Source: a cyanobacterium PCC 7702
GTDB lineage: Bacteria > Cyanobacteriota > Cyanobacteriia > Cyanobacteriales > Nostocaceae
Assembly (NCBI GenBank): GCA_000332255.1
Contig: KB235926.1
Coordinates: 4,792,067-4,856,066, forward strand
Reading direction: 5' to 3'
DNA: 64,000 nt
Shown here: piece after piece, positions 47,888 to 56,577 of the stretch
How the letters are laid out: the number at the start of each line of letters is the position of its first letter
How positions within the stretch are numbered: the stretch's first letter is position 1
The notes under the pieces: generated by a model
Told to the model about the DNA's origin: nothing
Database searches by the model: none
What the model saw: the letters and a program-made list of their open reading frames with translations, nothing else
Position numbers and translations under genes: made by a program

Positions 47888-50476
47888 ATGGACTCACAGG
47901 AAATAGTGATCTGGCTGCAGGAACGCACGGCTTTAGGAATTCTCTCACCGGAAACCTTACAGGCGATCGCCCAAGTTGTTGAAGAAAAAGTTTTTCCAGC
48001 AAATTATACTATAGCTGCTGAAGGCACTATTGCCCAAGCACTTTACATTCTTTTGGAAGGTAAGCTTGAAAGCAGCAGTAGCAATAAAACTAATCCCAGT
48101 TTAGCTGTTGGTTTTCTACCAGGATCTGTAATTCATCTGCGGGAAATACTTTTAGATGAGTTATCCCAGCGTACCATCACCACCAAGAGCGAATGTCGCT
48201 TTTGGGTTGTACCTGCTATGAAATTTCGAGAATTAATCGCTCAATATCCAGAAATTGTCCAAGTTGGCTCACGCATGCTAGCACAGGAACTAGCACAGCT
48301 AGCATCTGCTTTGAGCTACGAACAAGAACGTTCTTTGGCGTTGCGTCCTTATTTAGTTACCAAAGCAGCACGGGGGATTGTAGGGACGAGTCGTTATGCG
48401 GTGCGTTTGCGCGAGCAAATTCGCGCTTGTGCGAGCGATCGCAAATCTGTTTTGATTTTTGGCGAACCGGGACTAGGCAAAGATAACATTGCTGCCTTAA
48501 TTCATTTTGGCTCCAAACAGCGGCGAGAACCGATTATCAAAATTAATTGTGGAATTCTGCAAACTAGTGGTGCAGAACTGTTCGGACGTGCTGGTGGTAA
48601 ACCTGGGCTTTTAGAATGGTTGGGGGAAGGTACTGTTGTTCTCAATAACATTCAAGAGCTTCCTGCGGAACTGTTACCGCAAATTATCAAGCTACTGCAA
48701 GACGGTACCTATACTCCTGTGAGTCGTCCTGGCGATAGTTTGCAAGCCGAGCCCCACACCTGTAGAGCTCGAATTATAATAGTTGCGGAAAAAGCTCAAC
48801 CGCAAATCGAACGCTGTGTTGGTCGAATTATCAAAGTACCACCTTTACGAGTACGAAAAGCAGACATTCAAGCGCAAGTTGAATACTACATCAGTCTCTA
48901 TACCCGCTCCAGAGGTATTCCCAAGCCACGTATAACTCCAGAAGCTCTACGTCGCTTGCAGTCCTACGATTTCCCCGGTAATTTAAAAGAGTTGCAAGAT
49001 TTGGTAGAAAGAGCTATTGTCCAAGCGGGGGAAGCAAAAGAGTTAACAGAAGAAGTTTTTTGGGCAGCAGAAAACAAGAAAAAGCGATTTCGGTTGAATC
49101 TTTTAAACACCTATCCTGCTTTACGCAAGTTTCTTCGCAGTCCGTGGTGGCCGGATCGCATAAATTACGGCTTGACAACTGCAGCTTTTGCCTTTGTTGT
49201 CGCGGTGTTATTTGTCGGACCGCAAACGCGCGATCGCAATTTTGCATTAAATCTGTTTTGGGCTTGGTGGTGGCCTGGATTTCTATTTTTATTTCCCTTT
49301 TTGGGGCGGATATGGTGCGCTGTTTGCCCGTTTATGATTTATGGTGAAATTACGCAAAATTTATCCATGTGGCTGTTTCCAAGAAAATTGAAAACCTGGC
49401 CTCGAGAAAAAGCTGAAAAGTGGGGCGGATGGTTTTTATTTGCAATGTTTACCTTAATTTTTTTGTGGGAAGAGCTGTGGCAGTTAGAAAATACTGCTTA
49501 TCTATCTGCTTGTTTGCTTTTGCTCATCACTTTTGGAGCGATGATTTTCTCTGTTATTTTTGAACGGCGATTTTGGTGTCGCTATTTGTGTCCCATTGGC
49601 GGAATGAATGGTTTATATGCCAAACTCTCGATGACGGAATTACGGGCGCAACAGGGTATCTGTTCTGCTACTTGCACTACCTATCAATGCTACAAAGGTG
49701 GTCCGCAAAAGGGTGAGGGAATGGAGACAAATGGATGTCCTTTGTATTCTCACCCAGCACAGCTGGAAGACAACCGAGACTGCGTGTTGTGTATGACTTG
49801 TTTGAAGGCTTGTCCCCATCGTTCTGTGGAGTTTAATTTACGTCCTCCTGGAATTGAATTGTGGACAACTCACTTACCCCGCAGTTACGAGGTAGCGTTG
49901 TTGTTTTTATTACTGAGCGGAATATATTTGCATCGCCTACCGGAGTTGCAATCTTGGTTGGGATTATCGATAGATTTAACTCAGTTCTTACCGCACTTAG
50001 AATTATCTTTGCTAGCTTTGTTGGTACCAGCAACTATTCCCTTTGTTGGATATGCATTGCTCAAGCTTTACTGCTGGTTGAACAATAACATTTTTGTGGC
50101 TAACTCTGTGTTCTCGGCAATAAAAATTCCAAATCGCATTAAACCCCGACCATTTTTAGAGCTTGCCTATGGCTACTTACCTTTGGTCTTGGGAGGTAAT
50201 TTAGCTCACTATCTGCGCTTGGGTCTACGGGAAGGAGGACGCATATTACCCGTCTTTTTTGCTACTTTTGGCTGGAATGGAGAACACCTACCTTTTATTG
50301 TTGCCCATCCAGCGGTAATTGCCTTTTTACAGGGAACGACCTTGATTTTCTCAGTTTTTTCATCGATACTGCTAACTCAAAAAATTGCTCGCCAACCACT
50401 ACGCGTACTGTTATGGCAACACTTAGCTATTGTGGGATTGGCAGCGAGCATGTGGCAGATTATAGTATCTAGGTAA
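47888..50476 (+). CDS. Cyclic-nucleotide-like domain / degenerate sigma54-activator AAA+ / membrane polyferredoxin fusion
   Basis: 862 residues. Residues about 20-150 resemble a CRP/cNMP-binding fold (IAAEGTIAQALYILLEGKLES; FLPGSVIHLREILL). About 165-385 is a bacterial enhancer-binding AAA+ domain (Walker A GEPGLGKDN; HFGSKQRREPIIKINCG; ELFG; TPEALRRLQSYDFPGNLKELQDLVERA). Yet the GAFTGA sigma54-contact loop after ELFG is missing and Walker B reads VVLNNIQEL, with the usual Asp-Glu replaced by Asn-Asn. From about 425 on it is a NosR/NapH-like membrane domain with several helices, CxxCP (WCAVCP), CxxxCP (WCRYLCP) and an 8Fe-8S-type ferredoxin part (CVLCMTCLKACPH, plus further Cys at about 592, 596, 601 and 617). 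Likely a membrane redox sensor-type protein; no DNA-binding HTH is seen. Confidence 0.85.
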   Translation: MDSQEIVIWLQERTALGILSPETLQAIAQVVEEKVFPANYTIAAEGTIAQALYILLEGKLESSSSNKTNPSLAVGFLPGSVIHLREILLDELSQRTITTKSECRFWVVPAMKFRELIAQYPEIVQVGSRMLAQELAQLASALSYEQERSLALRPYLVTKAARGIVGTSRYAVRLREQIRACASDRKSVLIFGEPGLGKDNIAALIHFGSKQRREPIIKINCGILQTSGAELFGRAGGKPGLLEWLGEGTVVLNNIQELPAELLPQIIKLLQDGTYTPVSRPGDSLQAEPHTCRARIIIVAEKAQPQIERCVGRIIKVPPLRVRKADIQAQVEYYISLYTRSRGIPKPRITPEALRRLQSYDFPGNLKELQDLVERAIVQAGEAKELTEEVFWAAENKKKRFRLNLLNTYPALRKFLRSPWWPDRINYGLTTAAFAFVVAVLFVGPQTRDRNFALNLFWAWWWPGFLFLFPFLGRIWCAVCPFMIYGEITQNLSMWLFPRKLKTWPREKAEKWGGWFLFAMFTLIFLWEELWQLENTAYLSACLLLLITFGAMIFSVIFERRFWCRYLCPIGGMNGLYAKLSMTELRAQQGICSATCTTYQCYKGGPQKGEGMETNGCPLYSHPAQLEDNRDCVLCMTCLKACPHRSVEFNLRPPGIELWTTHLPRSYEVALLFLLLSGIYLHRLPELQSWLGLSIDLTQFLPHLELSLLALLVPATIPFVGYALLKLYCWLNNNIFVANSVFSAIKIPNRIKPRPFLELAYGYLPLVLGGNLAHYLRLGLREGGRILPVFFATFGWNGEHLPFIVAHPAVIAFLQGTTLIFSVFSSILLTQKIARQPLRVLLWQHLAIVGLAASMWQIIVSR

Positions 50477-50881
50477 CTGGCAAGACAGTTACTGCAGTCT
50501 TGGCGATCGCATCATTTCCCCACCCCACCACAACTAGCTGGGTGAGCAGACAGTACTGAATCAGCCGTTTGTTTGTTCAATAGATATTTTCTCGTGTTGC
50601 TGCTTGCATCGCTCAGACAGCTATGGCATGATGAATTTCTAGAAATTACGATAAACTTATCGATTTACCGTATTTTATTGGGAATTTGATAGCTCAGTTA
50701 ACAGAGTTAACAAACAGATTATGAAATTTAACCAGACAGTATCTATTTCAATGGTTGGTGAATTTGTAGCTAATACGGACAAAAACAGAAAATATCGCTT
50801 GTGAAGCTGTAGGTAGCGCTGCGCAAGCAATTGTGGTTTGCCAATTGACAGCAAGCATTGCTAAGTTCAAGGAGAATTTTT
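50477..50881. other. Intergenic region with putative operator before the AhpD-like gene
   Basis: About 405 bases. Contains CGATAA-AC-TTATCG (50649-50662) directly followed by ATTTACCGTATTTTAT (50663-50678), which matches the arm of the 47370-47395 palindrome in 15 of 16 positions. The rest has no gene; AAGGAG before 50882 is the ribosome-binding site. Confidence 0.5.
50649..50678 (+). promoter_or_regulatory. Second TTACCGTA-type site with adjacent palindrome
   Basis: A 6-2-6 palindrome, CGATAA-AC-TTATCG, abuts ATTTACCGTATTTTAT about 205 bases before the AhpD-like gene. See the divergent copy at 47364-47401. Could be the operator of an organosulfur-responsive regulator; inferred from repetition only. 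Confidence 0.45.
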
Positions 50882-51499
50882 ATGGTTGCAAACAATATTA
50901 ATGTCAATAACGTTACTGCATTAAAACAATCTCATTCAACGGGAGGGGAAATTTCTTGGTTGCGAGTTCCACAAGAGGAAACATTACCTGATGATATTCA
51001 GGCTATTTTTAGGGTGCAACGCGATCGCTACGGCTTTGTTCATCCCTTCTTTGTCGGATATTCCCTCAATCCCGATCGTTTGCGTCGTTGGTTTAATTAC
51101 TACGACGCTCTCCAACATGGCAATGGCGAACTTTCCCATCGAGAACGAGAAATCATCGCGGTTGTGGTGTCAGTTACCAATGATTGCGAAACATGTGCAA
51201 TCACCCATCAAGCCCAACTGCGAGATGTAACAGGCGATCCCGCATTTGCTGCTGCAGTTGCAGATAATTACATAAACGCTAATTTAACACAAAAAGAGCG
51301 AGCGCTGGCGGATTTTGCGGTGAAGTTAACCAAACTCTCACAGGAGCTTTCACCAGAGGATTTAATTCCCCTGCGTCAAGTTGGATTATCTGATGAAGCG
51401 ATTCTGGAAGCTGGAGAAATTGCAGCACACTTCAGTTTTGCGAATCGTTTGTCTAAAGCATTTGGTTGGAAAGTAAAGCGCGAACAGTACAACCTCTGA
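50882..51499 (+). CDS. AhpD/carboxymuconolactone-decarboxylase-like peroxidase
   Basis: 205 residues from ATG 50882 (MVANNINVNN), with AAGGAG eight bases upstream; an in-frame start eight codons earlier is not supported. CMD/AhpD-like fold with the active-site motif CETCAITHQAQL (CxxC followed by His) and LSHREREIIAVVVS ahead of it, as in alkylhydroperoxidase-type proteins with an EhpD/Ahp core. It could remove peroxide made by flavin or SBP56 chemistry in the neighbourhood. First gene of a run with the DszC-like and the ABC binding-protein genes. Confidence 0.85.
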   Translation: MVANNINVNNVTALKQSHSTGGEISWLRVPQEETLPDDIQAIFRVQRDRYGFVHPFFVGYSLNPDRLRRWFNYYDALQHGNGELSHREREIIAVVVSVTNDCETCAITHQAQLRDVTGDPAFAAAVADNYINANLTQKERALADFAVKLTKLSQELSPEDLIPLRQVGLSDEAILEAGEIAAHFSFANRLSKAFGWKVKREQYNL

Positions 51500-51863
51500 A
51501 GTTACAGTCAACCATTTTCTGGAAATAAAGAATAGGACCATGTCTAACATGTCTAACATGAGGTGCGATCGCATCCAGAGTCGTAACAAAGTATGACTAG
51601 CTAGTTGTCTTAAAAGCTTTATTTGCAGGATTTGCAGGTCGAGCTATTTTTCCTGTTGCTGGTGAAAGCACCATCGCCTGTTAGTAAAAATTATGTCTTC
51701 ACTGTTTGCCTGTATTCTGGTAGCTCCAGAGGGAGGGGCGATTGGATAGCGGTATAGATGCAGGTGGAGAACTCTTTGGAGGTGACACGGTTTGCAACTG
51801 TTGAGCAGTTAGAGCAGAACATCTAACTACTAGATTCTGATAGGTATTGAATAAGTGAAAATT
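51500..51863. other. Intergenic region with a possible coding remnant
   Basis: About 365 bases. A short plus-strand frame ending at about 51682 reads LKALFAGFAGRAIFPV and then AGESTIAC, which looks like the end of a decayed gene but is too short to name. A 9-base direct repeat ATGTCTAAC occurs twice around 51540-51559. Confidence 0.35.
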
Positions 51864-53051
51864 ATGCAATTACTTTCCAGAAAAACTCATCAAACTCAAG
51901 ATTATCTTGCCCAGGCAAACGAGCTGGCAAAAGAGTTTGCAAAAACTGCCATCGAGCGAGATAAACAAGGCGGTACACCCAAAGCGGAACGCGATCGCTT
52001 ACGAGAAAGTGGATTGCTGAAGTTAATTATTCCCAAAGAATACGGTGGATTGGGTGAACGATGGACAACAGTGTTACAGATTACGCGCACCTTTGCAGAA
52101 GTTGATAGCTCGATCGCTCACGTGTTTTCCTATCACCATCTTGGTGTTGTTGTTCCTCACATATTTGGCAGTCGCTCCCAAAAAGAAACGTACTACAAGC
52201 AAACTGCTGCAAACAACTGGTTCTGGTGCAATGCGTTGAATCCGCTCGATCGCAGGGTCACTCTCAGTAGCGATGGCGATCGGTTCCGCTTGCATGGGAC
52301 AAAAAGTTTTTGTTCAGGTTCTGTAGATTCGGACATGATTCCGGTGACAGCGGTGCAAGCAGGGGTTCCTGGCTTACGAATTGTTATTGTTCCAACCCGT
52401 CGGGATGGAGTCGTAGTTAACCAGGATTGGGACAACTTTGGTCAACGCCAAACTGATAGTGGTAGTATTACATTTACCGATGTTTTGGTCAATGCTGAGG
52501 AAATTCTCACTCCTGAGCCAGAAGGTGAAACTTTCAAAACTTTTCGTTCTTGTCTTACACAAATTACCTTTACCAACATCTATCTGGGTATTGCCTTGGG
52601 AGCATTTGCTGCAGCTTCATGCTACACCAAAACTCAAGGAAGAGCGTGGCTGACATCAGGTGTTGAGAAAGCTACTGAAGATCTTTATACACTGCGCCAT
52701 TACGGTGAGATGTGGGTTGATTTGCAAGCAGCGATCGCCCTTACCGATCGAGCTGGAGAGCTGTTGCAGCAAGCGTGGGATAAAGGCTATAGTTTAACCG
52801 CTGCAGAGCGAGGAGAGTGCGCCATTGCGATTGCGATGGCCAAAGCTTCGATGGTAAAAACGGGATTGGAGATTGCAAACAGAATTTTTGAGGTCATGGG
52901 AGCACGAGCAACAGCAAATCACTACGGGTTCGATCGCTACTGGCGCAATCTTCGTATCTTTACCCTGCACGATCCAGTTGATTATAAGATTCGTACCATC
53001 GGTAATTGGGTATTGAACAATCAATTTCCTACTCCCGATTTTTATTCGTAA
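51864..53051 (+). CDS. DszC/SfnB-like flavin monooxygenase of the acyl-CoA dehydrogenase fold
   Basis: 395 residues from ATG 51864; a GTG three codons earlier is possible. Acyl-CoA dehydrogenase fold: N-terminal helical domain (LAKEFAKTAIERDKQGGTPKAER), beta domain with WFWCNALNPLDRRVTL and SFCSGSVDSDMIPVTAV, then DWDNFGQRQTDSGSITF, and C-terminal helices (HYGEMWVDLQAAIALTDRAGELL; GARATANHYGFDRYWRNLR; FTLHDPVDYKI). The catalytic Glu of true acyl-CoA dehydrogenases is not evident and the pattern fits DszC/SfnB-type sulfur-acquisition monooxygenases, which use reduced flavin. The sulfonate-type binding protein next door supports organosulfur use. The exact substrate is unknown. Confidence 0.85.
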   Translation: MQLLSRKTHQTQDYLAQANELAKEFAKTAIERDKQGGTPKAERDRLRESGLLKLIIPKEYGGLGERWTTVLQITRTFAEVDSSIAHVFSYHHLGVVVPHIFGSRSQKETYYKQTAANNWFWCNALNPLDRRVTLSSDGDRFRLHGTKSFCSGSVDSDMIPVTAVQAGVPGLRIVIVPTRRDGVVVNQDWDNFGQRQTDSGSITFTDVLVNAEEILTPEPEGETFKTFRSCLTQITFTNIYLGIALGAFAAASCYTKTQGRAWLTSGVEKATEDLYTLRHYGEMWVDLQAAIALTDRAGELLQQAWDKGYSLTAAERGECAIAIAMAKASMVKTGLEIANRIFEVMGARATANHYGFDRYWRNLRIFTLHDPVDYKIRTIGNWVLNNQFPTPDFYS

Positions 53052-53279
53052 ATTATCCCTATCGGCAAATAAATTCTAGTAGCCCCACCCTTTGGCAATA
53101 TCCTACCTTTACAGTTGGCGGGATTAAGGATTGCAAAAGCAGAAATCGAAAAACGCCTGTGCACTCATAGTTGTGAAGCGTTTGTTGCTTCTAGTGGTTT
53201 ATTTTGCACGCCCGCATGGTAACAAAATCTCAGGTCAAAATCTTCAGCTCCAACTGTTAACCTCCACAGAAGGTGAATT

Positions 53280-54311
53280 ATGAGCATTCGATTCACACTG
53301 GTAAGACAATTGATTTCATCACTCGTTGGGTTGTTGATGTTCAGTGCGTTGCTAGCGAGTTGTTCAACTCAAACAGCCACTTCCTCATCTTCTCAACAAT
53401 CTACAAAACCTGAAACGATACGAATTGGATACGTCCGCTGGGGCTTGCTACCGATTGTTAGAGAACGTAAAACTTTGGAAAAAGAATTGGCCAAACAAAA
53501 TATTCAGGTGAAATGGATTGGTCCTTTTCCTGCTTTTGCGCCAGTCCTGGAGGCATTTAGGGCCCAAGAGGTGGACATCAGTGCTGGCGGTGATATTCCC
53601 GGAATTTCAGGATTGGCGGGCGGTACTCCTGTTTGCATTATTGCCTATCAAGCTCCAATTCCTGAAGCGGAAGCAATATTGGTGCTCGCGCGTTCTCCAA
53701 TCCAGTCTCCCAAAGATTTGATTGGCAAAAAAGTGGCCGTTAATCGCGGTGGCTGGGGTGAACATTTGTTACTGCGTGTTTTGGCCAAAGCCAATGTTCC
53801 CAAGGAAAAAGTTGAGCGCGTTTATCTGAGTCCAACCGATGCTCTTAGTGCTGTTACCCAAGGACATGTCGATGCGTGGTCGGTTTGGGATCCGAACGTT
53901 GCCATTGCCGAAGTGGAACATCAGTTGCGTCCCATTGCCTCTGGAGAAGCTGCTTCGCACTATGGCATTTATGTTGTCAACAGAAATACTCTAATTCAAA
54001 AGCCAGGATTGGTGCGATCGGTCTTAGATGCGATCCAGCAAGAAGCGGAATGGGCAACTACCCATCGCAAAGATGCTGCTAAAGTCTTTGGCAGTTCCAC
54101 TCAGCTTGCAGCACCTGTTGTAGAAAAACTTGGAGAGCGTCGCTTTGTTGAGAAATTACTGCCTTTGACGCCAGCTGTGATTGCTGATATTCAAACTCGT
54201 GCTGACTGGCTGTACAAACAGCAGGTCATTCCCAAACCGATTGACATCAGTCAAGCTGTTTGTCCAAAAACTGCAGGATTAGAAAAATATACTGCCATTC
54301 AACGTCAATAG
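53280..54311 (+). CDS. Sulfonate-type ABC transporter substrate-binding lipoprotein
   Basis: 343 residues. Lipoprotein signal: hydrophobic helix then lipobox LLASC with the acylated Cys at position 28, followed by a Ser/Thr/Gln-rich linker. The mature part is an SsuA/TauA/NrtA-like periplasmic domain (ETIRIGYVRWGLLPIVRERK, AFRAQEVDISAGGDIPGISGL, LIGKKVAVNRGGWGEHLLLRVL, HVDAWSVWDPNVA). No permease or ATPase gene follows within the window: the next genes are a transposase and gene fragments, so this component is an orphan here. 228 bases after the DszC-like gene, same strand. Confidence 0.9.
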   Translation: MSIRFTLVRQLISSLVGLLMFSALLASCSTQTATSSSSQQSTKPETIRIGYVRWGLLPIVRERKTLEKELAKQNIQVKWIGPFPAFAPVLEAFRAQEVDISAGGDIPGISGLAGGTPVCIIAYQAPIPEAEAILVLARSPIQSPKDLIGKKVAVNRGGWGEHLLLRVLAKANVPKEKVERVYLSPTDALSAVTQGHVDAWSVWDPNVAIAEVEHQLRPIASGEAASHYGIYVVNRNTLIQKPGLVRSVLDAIQQEAEWATTHRKDAAKVFGSSTQLAAPVVEKLGERRFVEKLLPLTPAVIADIQTRADWLYKQQVIPKPIDISQAVCPKTAGLEKYTAIQRQ

Positions 54312-54541
54312 GAGGGTAAGCCAGTACAGGCGAATGCCTCCGGCACGCTAGTTGAAGGAGCATTCCCAAATTTTGCGACCGTGGGTGATTTGTACGGCTA
54401 AGCAGACTTGATTAGTAAATTGTCTGAGAAGCTGGCAAAGATAAAAATCTACGGAAAATAACAGTGATTATTGACATATTTAAACCAGTCATGGAGAGTA
54501 AAAAGAAGGTTTTGTAAAGTTGATGAAACAGGTAGACTAAT
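54312..54541. other. Scar region after the binding-protein gene
   Basis: About 230 bases before the kinase-gene fragment. A frame continuing in phase with the binding protein past its stop codon reads EGKPVQANASGTLVEGAF, then PNFATVGDLYG; this may be leftover coding sequence of a lost downstream gene. Otherwise no signal. Confidence 0.3.
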
Positions 54542-54695
54542 CTATGAAGGATAAAGATTGCTAACTCTTACAGCTTTTGGCATTTCCCGTTTTTGAGAGT
54601 AGAATTCATTGGCAAGATACAAGCGGCTGTAGGGTTCATTTTGAGCGTGAACTCCGTTAATTACTAGTCCTAAGACATTTTGACCGGACTTTTCT
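54542..54695 (-). pseudogene. C-terminal fragment of a tyrosine-kinase-like exopolysaccharide gene
   Basis: The minus-strand frame ends ...LEKSGQNVLGLVINGVHAQN, then EPYSRLYLANEFYSQ and a basic tail. The SGQNVLGLVINGV stretch is the conserved C-terminal end of the Wzc/BY-kinase ATPase domain of cyanobacterial capsular polysaccharide proteins. All of the N-terminal part is missing; the frame switches to the transposase at about 54695 (CAGATT / AGAAAAGTCC boundary). A broken gene, probably cut by an insertion or rearrangement. Confidence 0.65.
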
Positions 54696-55514
54696 AATCT
54701 GCCAACGACGCTTACCCCACCACTTAAGAGTAGAAGCTTTAATCGGTCGAGTAGACAAAACAAAACGTTTTTCTAACTTACCGTTATCACGTTTCAAGTA
54801 ATACCAAGATATAGTAACAGGAAATTTCAAACCAACTAAAATAACTTGTTGTCCTTGTTGATGTAAATGGCGTAAAACTCTGCCATCAGATAACTTACGA
54901 CTAATAGCTACGCCTGTAATAGCATGATATTTAAGGCGACGGACACCTTCAAGGAATTCGACACTGCCAAAGGCTGTATCAGCTAAAATAATTGTCTGGA
55001 AATGTTGAGTTAAAGATTGAGGTAAACGTTTAACCATTTTGAGTCCAACTCTTGCGGGAGATGGAGTTCCCTTACCTGGCCAAACCCGAAAATCCCAAGG
55101 AATACGCCATTTTCCTATTACCAAATAAACTACTACTAAATGGAGACCACGCTTACCATTATAGACTTTGATTAAATCACTAAAGTCTTTGAATTTACCA
55201 CGTTTTTCTAGAGTTGTTAGGTCAATTATTACTTGTAAAAATGGTCTACGCCCTCTACCAGATGAGGACAATGACTTGACAACTGTTTGTAATACATGAT
55301 GACGAATTATCCGAATCATTTTCCTTGTTGACCAAGGATTGATATTTAAAAATCGGCTGATTGCACTTGGGGACTTTGTCTGACTGTATTCAGGTAATGG
55401 GTGTCCTTGTCCTTCTAAAAACAATGCCAGCATAGCCTCTAGGTTATCTTTTTGGTACTGTGTCGGCATCAATTCTTTGAGGGTGTAAACTAATTCTTGG
55501 GCGTGGGCAAGCAT
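54657..55514 (-). pseudogene. Truncated DDE transposase (IS4/IS701-like)
   Basis: 285 codons on the minus strand. Complete N-terminal part (MLAHAQELVYTLKELMPTQ; SAISRFLNINPWSTRKMIRI) and the first two acids of the DDE triad (VIIDLTTLEK and IILADTAFGS). The protein stops being transposase-like after KWWGKRRWQI: in complete relatives this is followed by a Glu (the third catalytic acid) and about 80 more residues, whereas here it reads RKVRSKCLRTSN and ends. So the 3' end of the element is lost and the true transposase sequence begins at about 54696. Not active on its own. Confidence 0.8.
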
Positions 55515-55737
55515 TTTTCTTGCTTTAATTTCGATATTTCACGCCTTTTCTCTCATGTTTTGAGATTCAAATGCAATCATCCCTATATCTGAGGTCAACA
55601 AGTTTTTGCATTCTATCATCTGTTTTTCTCTGTATTTATGATGAACCTAATGTTACATTCGTTACTAAAAATATTTAATTAGTTCTATTCACCTGTTGTT
55701 ATAGTTGGGTACTAGTTTATTTGTCCTTTACGGGTTA

Positions 55738-56325
55738 CTACGGTTGGTGCAAGATGTGAGTCAACCAATTTAAAGCTGTTTGTATCCGTCCATCCTCTGT
55801 TAATAACAACAATACAGACTGTATGGAACCGAACATGGCGCTAACTGCTACACCACCCAAAATCAACCGTTCTACGGAAATACCATCCCCGGTTTTAGCT
55901 AGGAAATAGACGATGACGGTTGTCAGGACACCCCCAACCCACGCCGCTAGGGGAATCCAAGCCAAGAATATTCCTAAACTGAACATGGCAATGGCTACCA
56001 AACCTGCACCCGCAGAGATACCTAGTAAAAATGGATCAGCGAGTCCGTTCCGTAACATCCCTTGGAGTAGCGCTCCAGACATCCCCAGGGCTGCACCTAC
56101 TAAAATTGCGGCGATAGTCCTTGGTAGGCGCAAGTCCCAAAGGATGGTTTGATAAAGTTGTTCTCCTTGTCGCCAAATGGCTAACCATAGTTGTTCTGGT
56201 GTCATAGCGACAGCACCAAAAGACAGAGAAGCGCCTACTGTCACAATCAGAAGAATAACTAAAAATATCGTTGCTAAAAATACTCGTGCTTCGTTTCTAG
56301 AAGCAGCGCTGACTTTGTTGGACAT
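55738..56325 (-). pseudogene. FecCD-type iron/siderophore ABC permease, C-terminally truncated
   Basis: 195 codons from ATG 56325 (MSNKVSAASRNEAR); an upstream in-frame extension is possible. FecCD motifs are clear: first helix IFLVILLIVTVGASLSFGAV, LRLPRTIAAILVGAALGMSGALLQ, LADPFLLGISAGAGLVAI, and ISVERLILGGVAVSAMFGS. Normal members have about 330-350 residues and continue after QTALNWL with a further half; here the frame ends with THILHQP seven residues later. The gene is broken at about 55760, close to the transposase scar, so it is probably not functional. It runs in the same direction as the porin behind it. Confidence 0.8.
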
Positions 56326-56394
56326 TATTGGCTGTCGCTGCTTTAGTTTCACATCTGATCAATCTTATCTCTTCTAGTGAGGGACATCCAAAAA

Positions 56395-56419
56395 TTAAAT
56401 CACAAATGGTGTGATTTAA
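56395..56419 (-). terminator. Perfect 10-base-pair hairpin between porin and fecCD fragment
   Basis: TTAAATCACA (56395-56404) pairs with TGTGATTTAA (56410-56419) across a five-base loop. On the minus strand it is followed by TTTTTGG, making a reasonable terminator or attenuator after the porin and before the permease fragment. Confidence 0.6.
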
Positions 56420-56577
56420 AGCAGTATTTAGTTAATTCATCCCACTAATCAGCAACGCCACAAAAAAGCTTTAATTTTTACAAGTGGATATAAAGTAATA
56501 ATGCAGAGATAGGCTGTCTTGTCAAGAAAAAGCCTCTGAAATATTACAAAATACCCAACTTTTCAATCTAAATTCTA

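Noticed and set aside
47888-49050. Functional sigma54-dependent transcription activator
   Set aside because: The GAFTGA loop is missing, Walker B acids are replaced and no helix-turn-helix is visible; also no -24/-12 promoters were noticed nearby.
56395-56419. TCACA/TGTGA pair as a CRP or NtcA site
   Set aside because: The half-sites are in the reverse order (TCACA-N-TGTGA) compared with the TGTGA-N6-TCACA consensus and form a tight hairpin followed by a T-run, so a terminator is a better reading.
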